From positions 248,001-312,000 of the forward strand of contig NZ_JANADO010000002.1 in the NCBI RefSeq assembly GCF_024199845.1: a stretch of DNA of 64,000 nt. Reading direction: 5' to 3'. The DNA is from Bradyrhizobium sp. CCGB12. GTDB lineage: Bacteria; Pseudomonadota; Alphaproteobacteria; Rhizobiales; Xanthobacteraceae. Both the position numbers and the translations under genes were made by a program. The first letter of the stretch is position 1. Each line of letters begins with the position of its first letter. The notes beneath the pieces were generated by a model. It ran no database searches. It had not been told where the DNA came from and was given only the letters and a program-made list of their open reading frames with translations. Below, one piece after another: positions 63,740 to 64,000 of the stretch.

Positions 63740-64000
63740 AATCGAACTCTCCTTTGCAATGATGGCAATGGAACGCGGACAACATCTCGCGGTTCCCGCC
63801 TGCGACAACGGGAGAGTCCGACCTTCGGCGTCCTGCTGGGAGCAGCCTTGGAGAGGGTGCGTTTGGTGAACGCGCTCATGGACGCACGCGCGCGCCGTAA
63901 CGGATGCCAAAAGCGTCGGCAACCGGGACGCGGAGCTTGAAGCCTATCGGCGGGTGGAAAGGCAGCGTTTATGCCACGGCCGCGGTAACAACTGGATCAA

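Overview
The window looks like a chromosomal segment of a slow-growing rhizobial alphaproteobacterium, most likely Bradyrhizobium or a close relative. The support is high GC, recognisable Bradyrhizobiaceae families (DUF768, CsbD-like, DUF892, small conserved rhizobial proteins), LigD-type DNA ligase relics, and an energy metabolism built on PQQ dehydrogenases and a caa3 oxidase. This placement is by recognition, not by database search.

Region 1 (1-11.1 kb) is a loose set of accessory genes: an MDR oxidoreductase, a response regulator beside a broken copy, a frameshifted ATP-dependent DNA ligase, a TAXI-type solute-binding protein, a DUF1326/DUF2182 pair and several tiny membrane proteins. Region 2 (11.2-22 kb) is a decayed island. 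It holds two integrase pseudogenes, an excisionase-like gene, duplicated small-gene modules, two more ligase fragments, a XRE regulator with palindromic operators, a ribbon-helix-helix gene, and a frameshifted ATP-grasp gene next to a truncated ABC ATPase. Region 3 (22.1-26.6 kb) is a chromate-resistance group (chrB-like, chrA, PepSY, DUF1259), and every member carries at least one frameshift.

Region 4 (26.6-40.3 kb, all minus strand) is the most distinctive block. It reads myo-inositol-1-phosphate synthase, histidine phosphatase, CgeB-type glycosyltransferase, SAM methyltransferase and clan-A glycosidase. After a 0.3 kb gap come two sugar-nucleotide epimerases, a B12-binding radical SAM enzyme, a GT4 transferase, three more CgeB-like transferases and a UDP-glucuronate decarboxylase. 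Within each half the genes overlap by about 4 bp. The set predicts an inositol-linked, possibly xylose-containing and methylated glycoconjugate of unknown structure. A GT9-like transferase, a Crp/Fnr regulator, a GH13 glucosidase and a DUF4336-SDR fusion follow (40.7-47.2 kb).

Region 5 (47.2-59.2 kb, minus strand) reads as one respiratory operon: a 40-aa membrane peptide, oxidase subunits II (with CuA and heme c), I and III, a small membrane protein, a CtaG-like factor, a HbpS/GlcG protein, a lanthanide-type PQQ alcohol dehydrogenase, its XoxJ-like binding protein, two c-type cytochromes, and a glucose dehydrogenase (gcd) inactivated by frameshifts. It encodes a route from periplasmic alcohol oxidation to oxygen. 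Region 6 (59.3-64 kb) has fragments of a phosphoesterase and a patatin, an intact SDR and a DUF892 ferritin-like protein.

Frameshifts cluster in regions 1-3, in gcd and around 60 kb, while the glycan and oxidase operons are clean. Two of the frameshifts are perfect short tandem duplications, which favours real gene decay over random sequencing error. No tRNA, rRNA or CRISPR array was seen.
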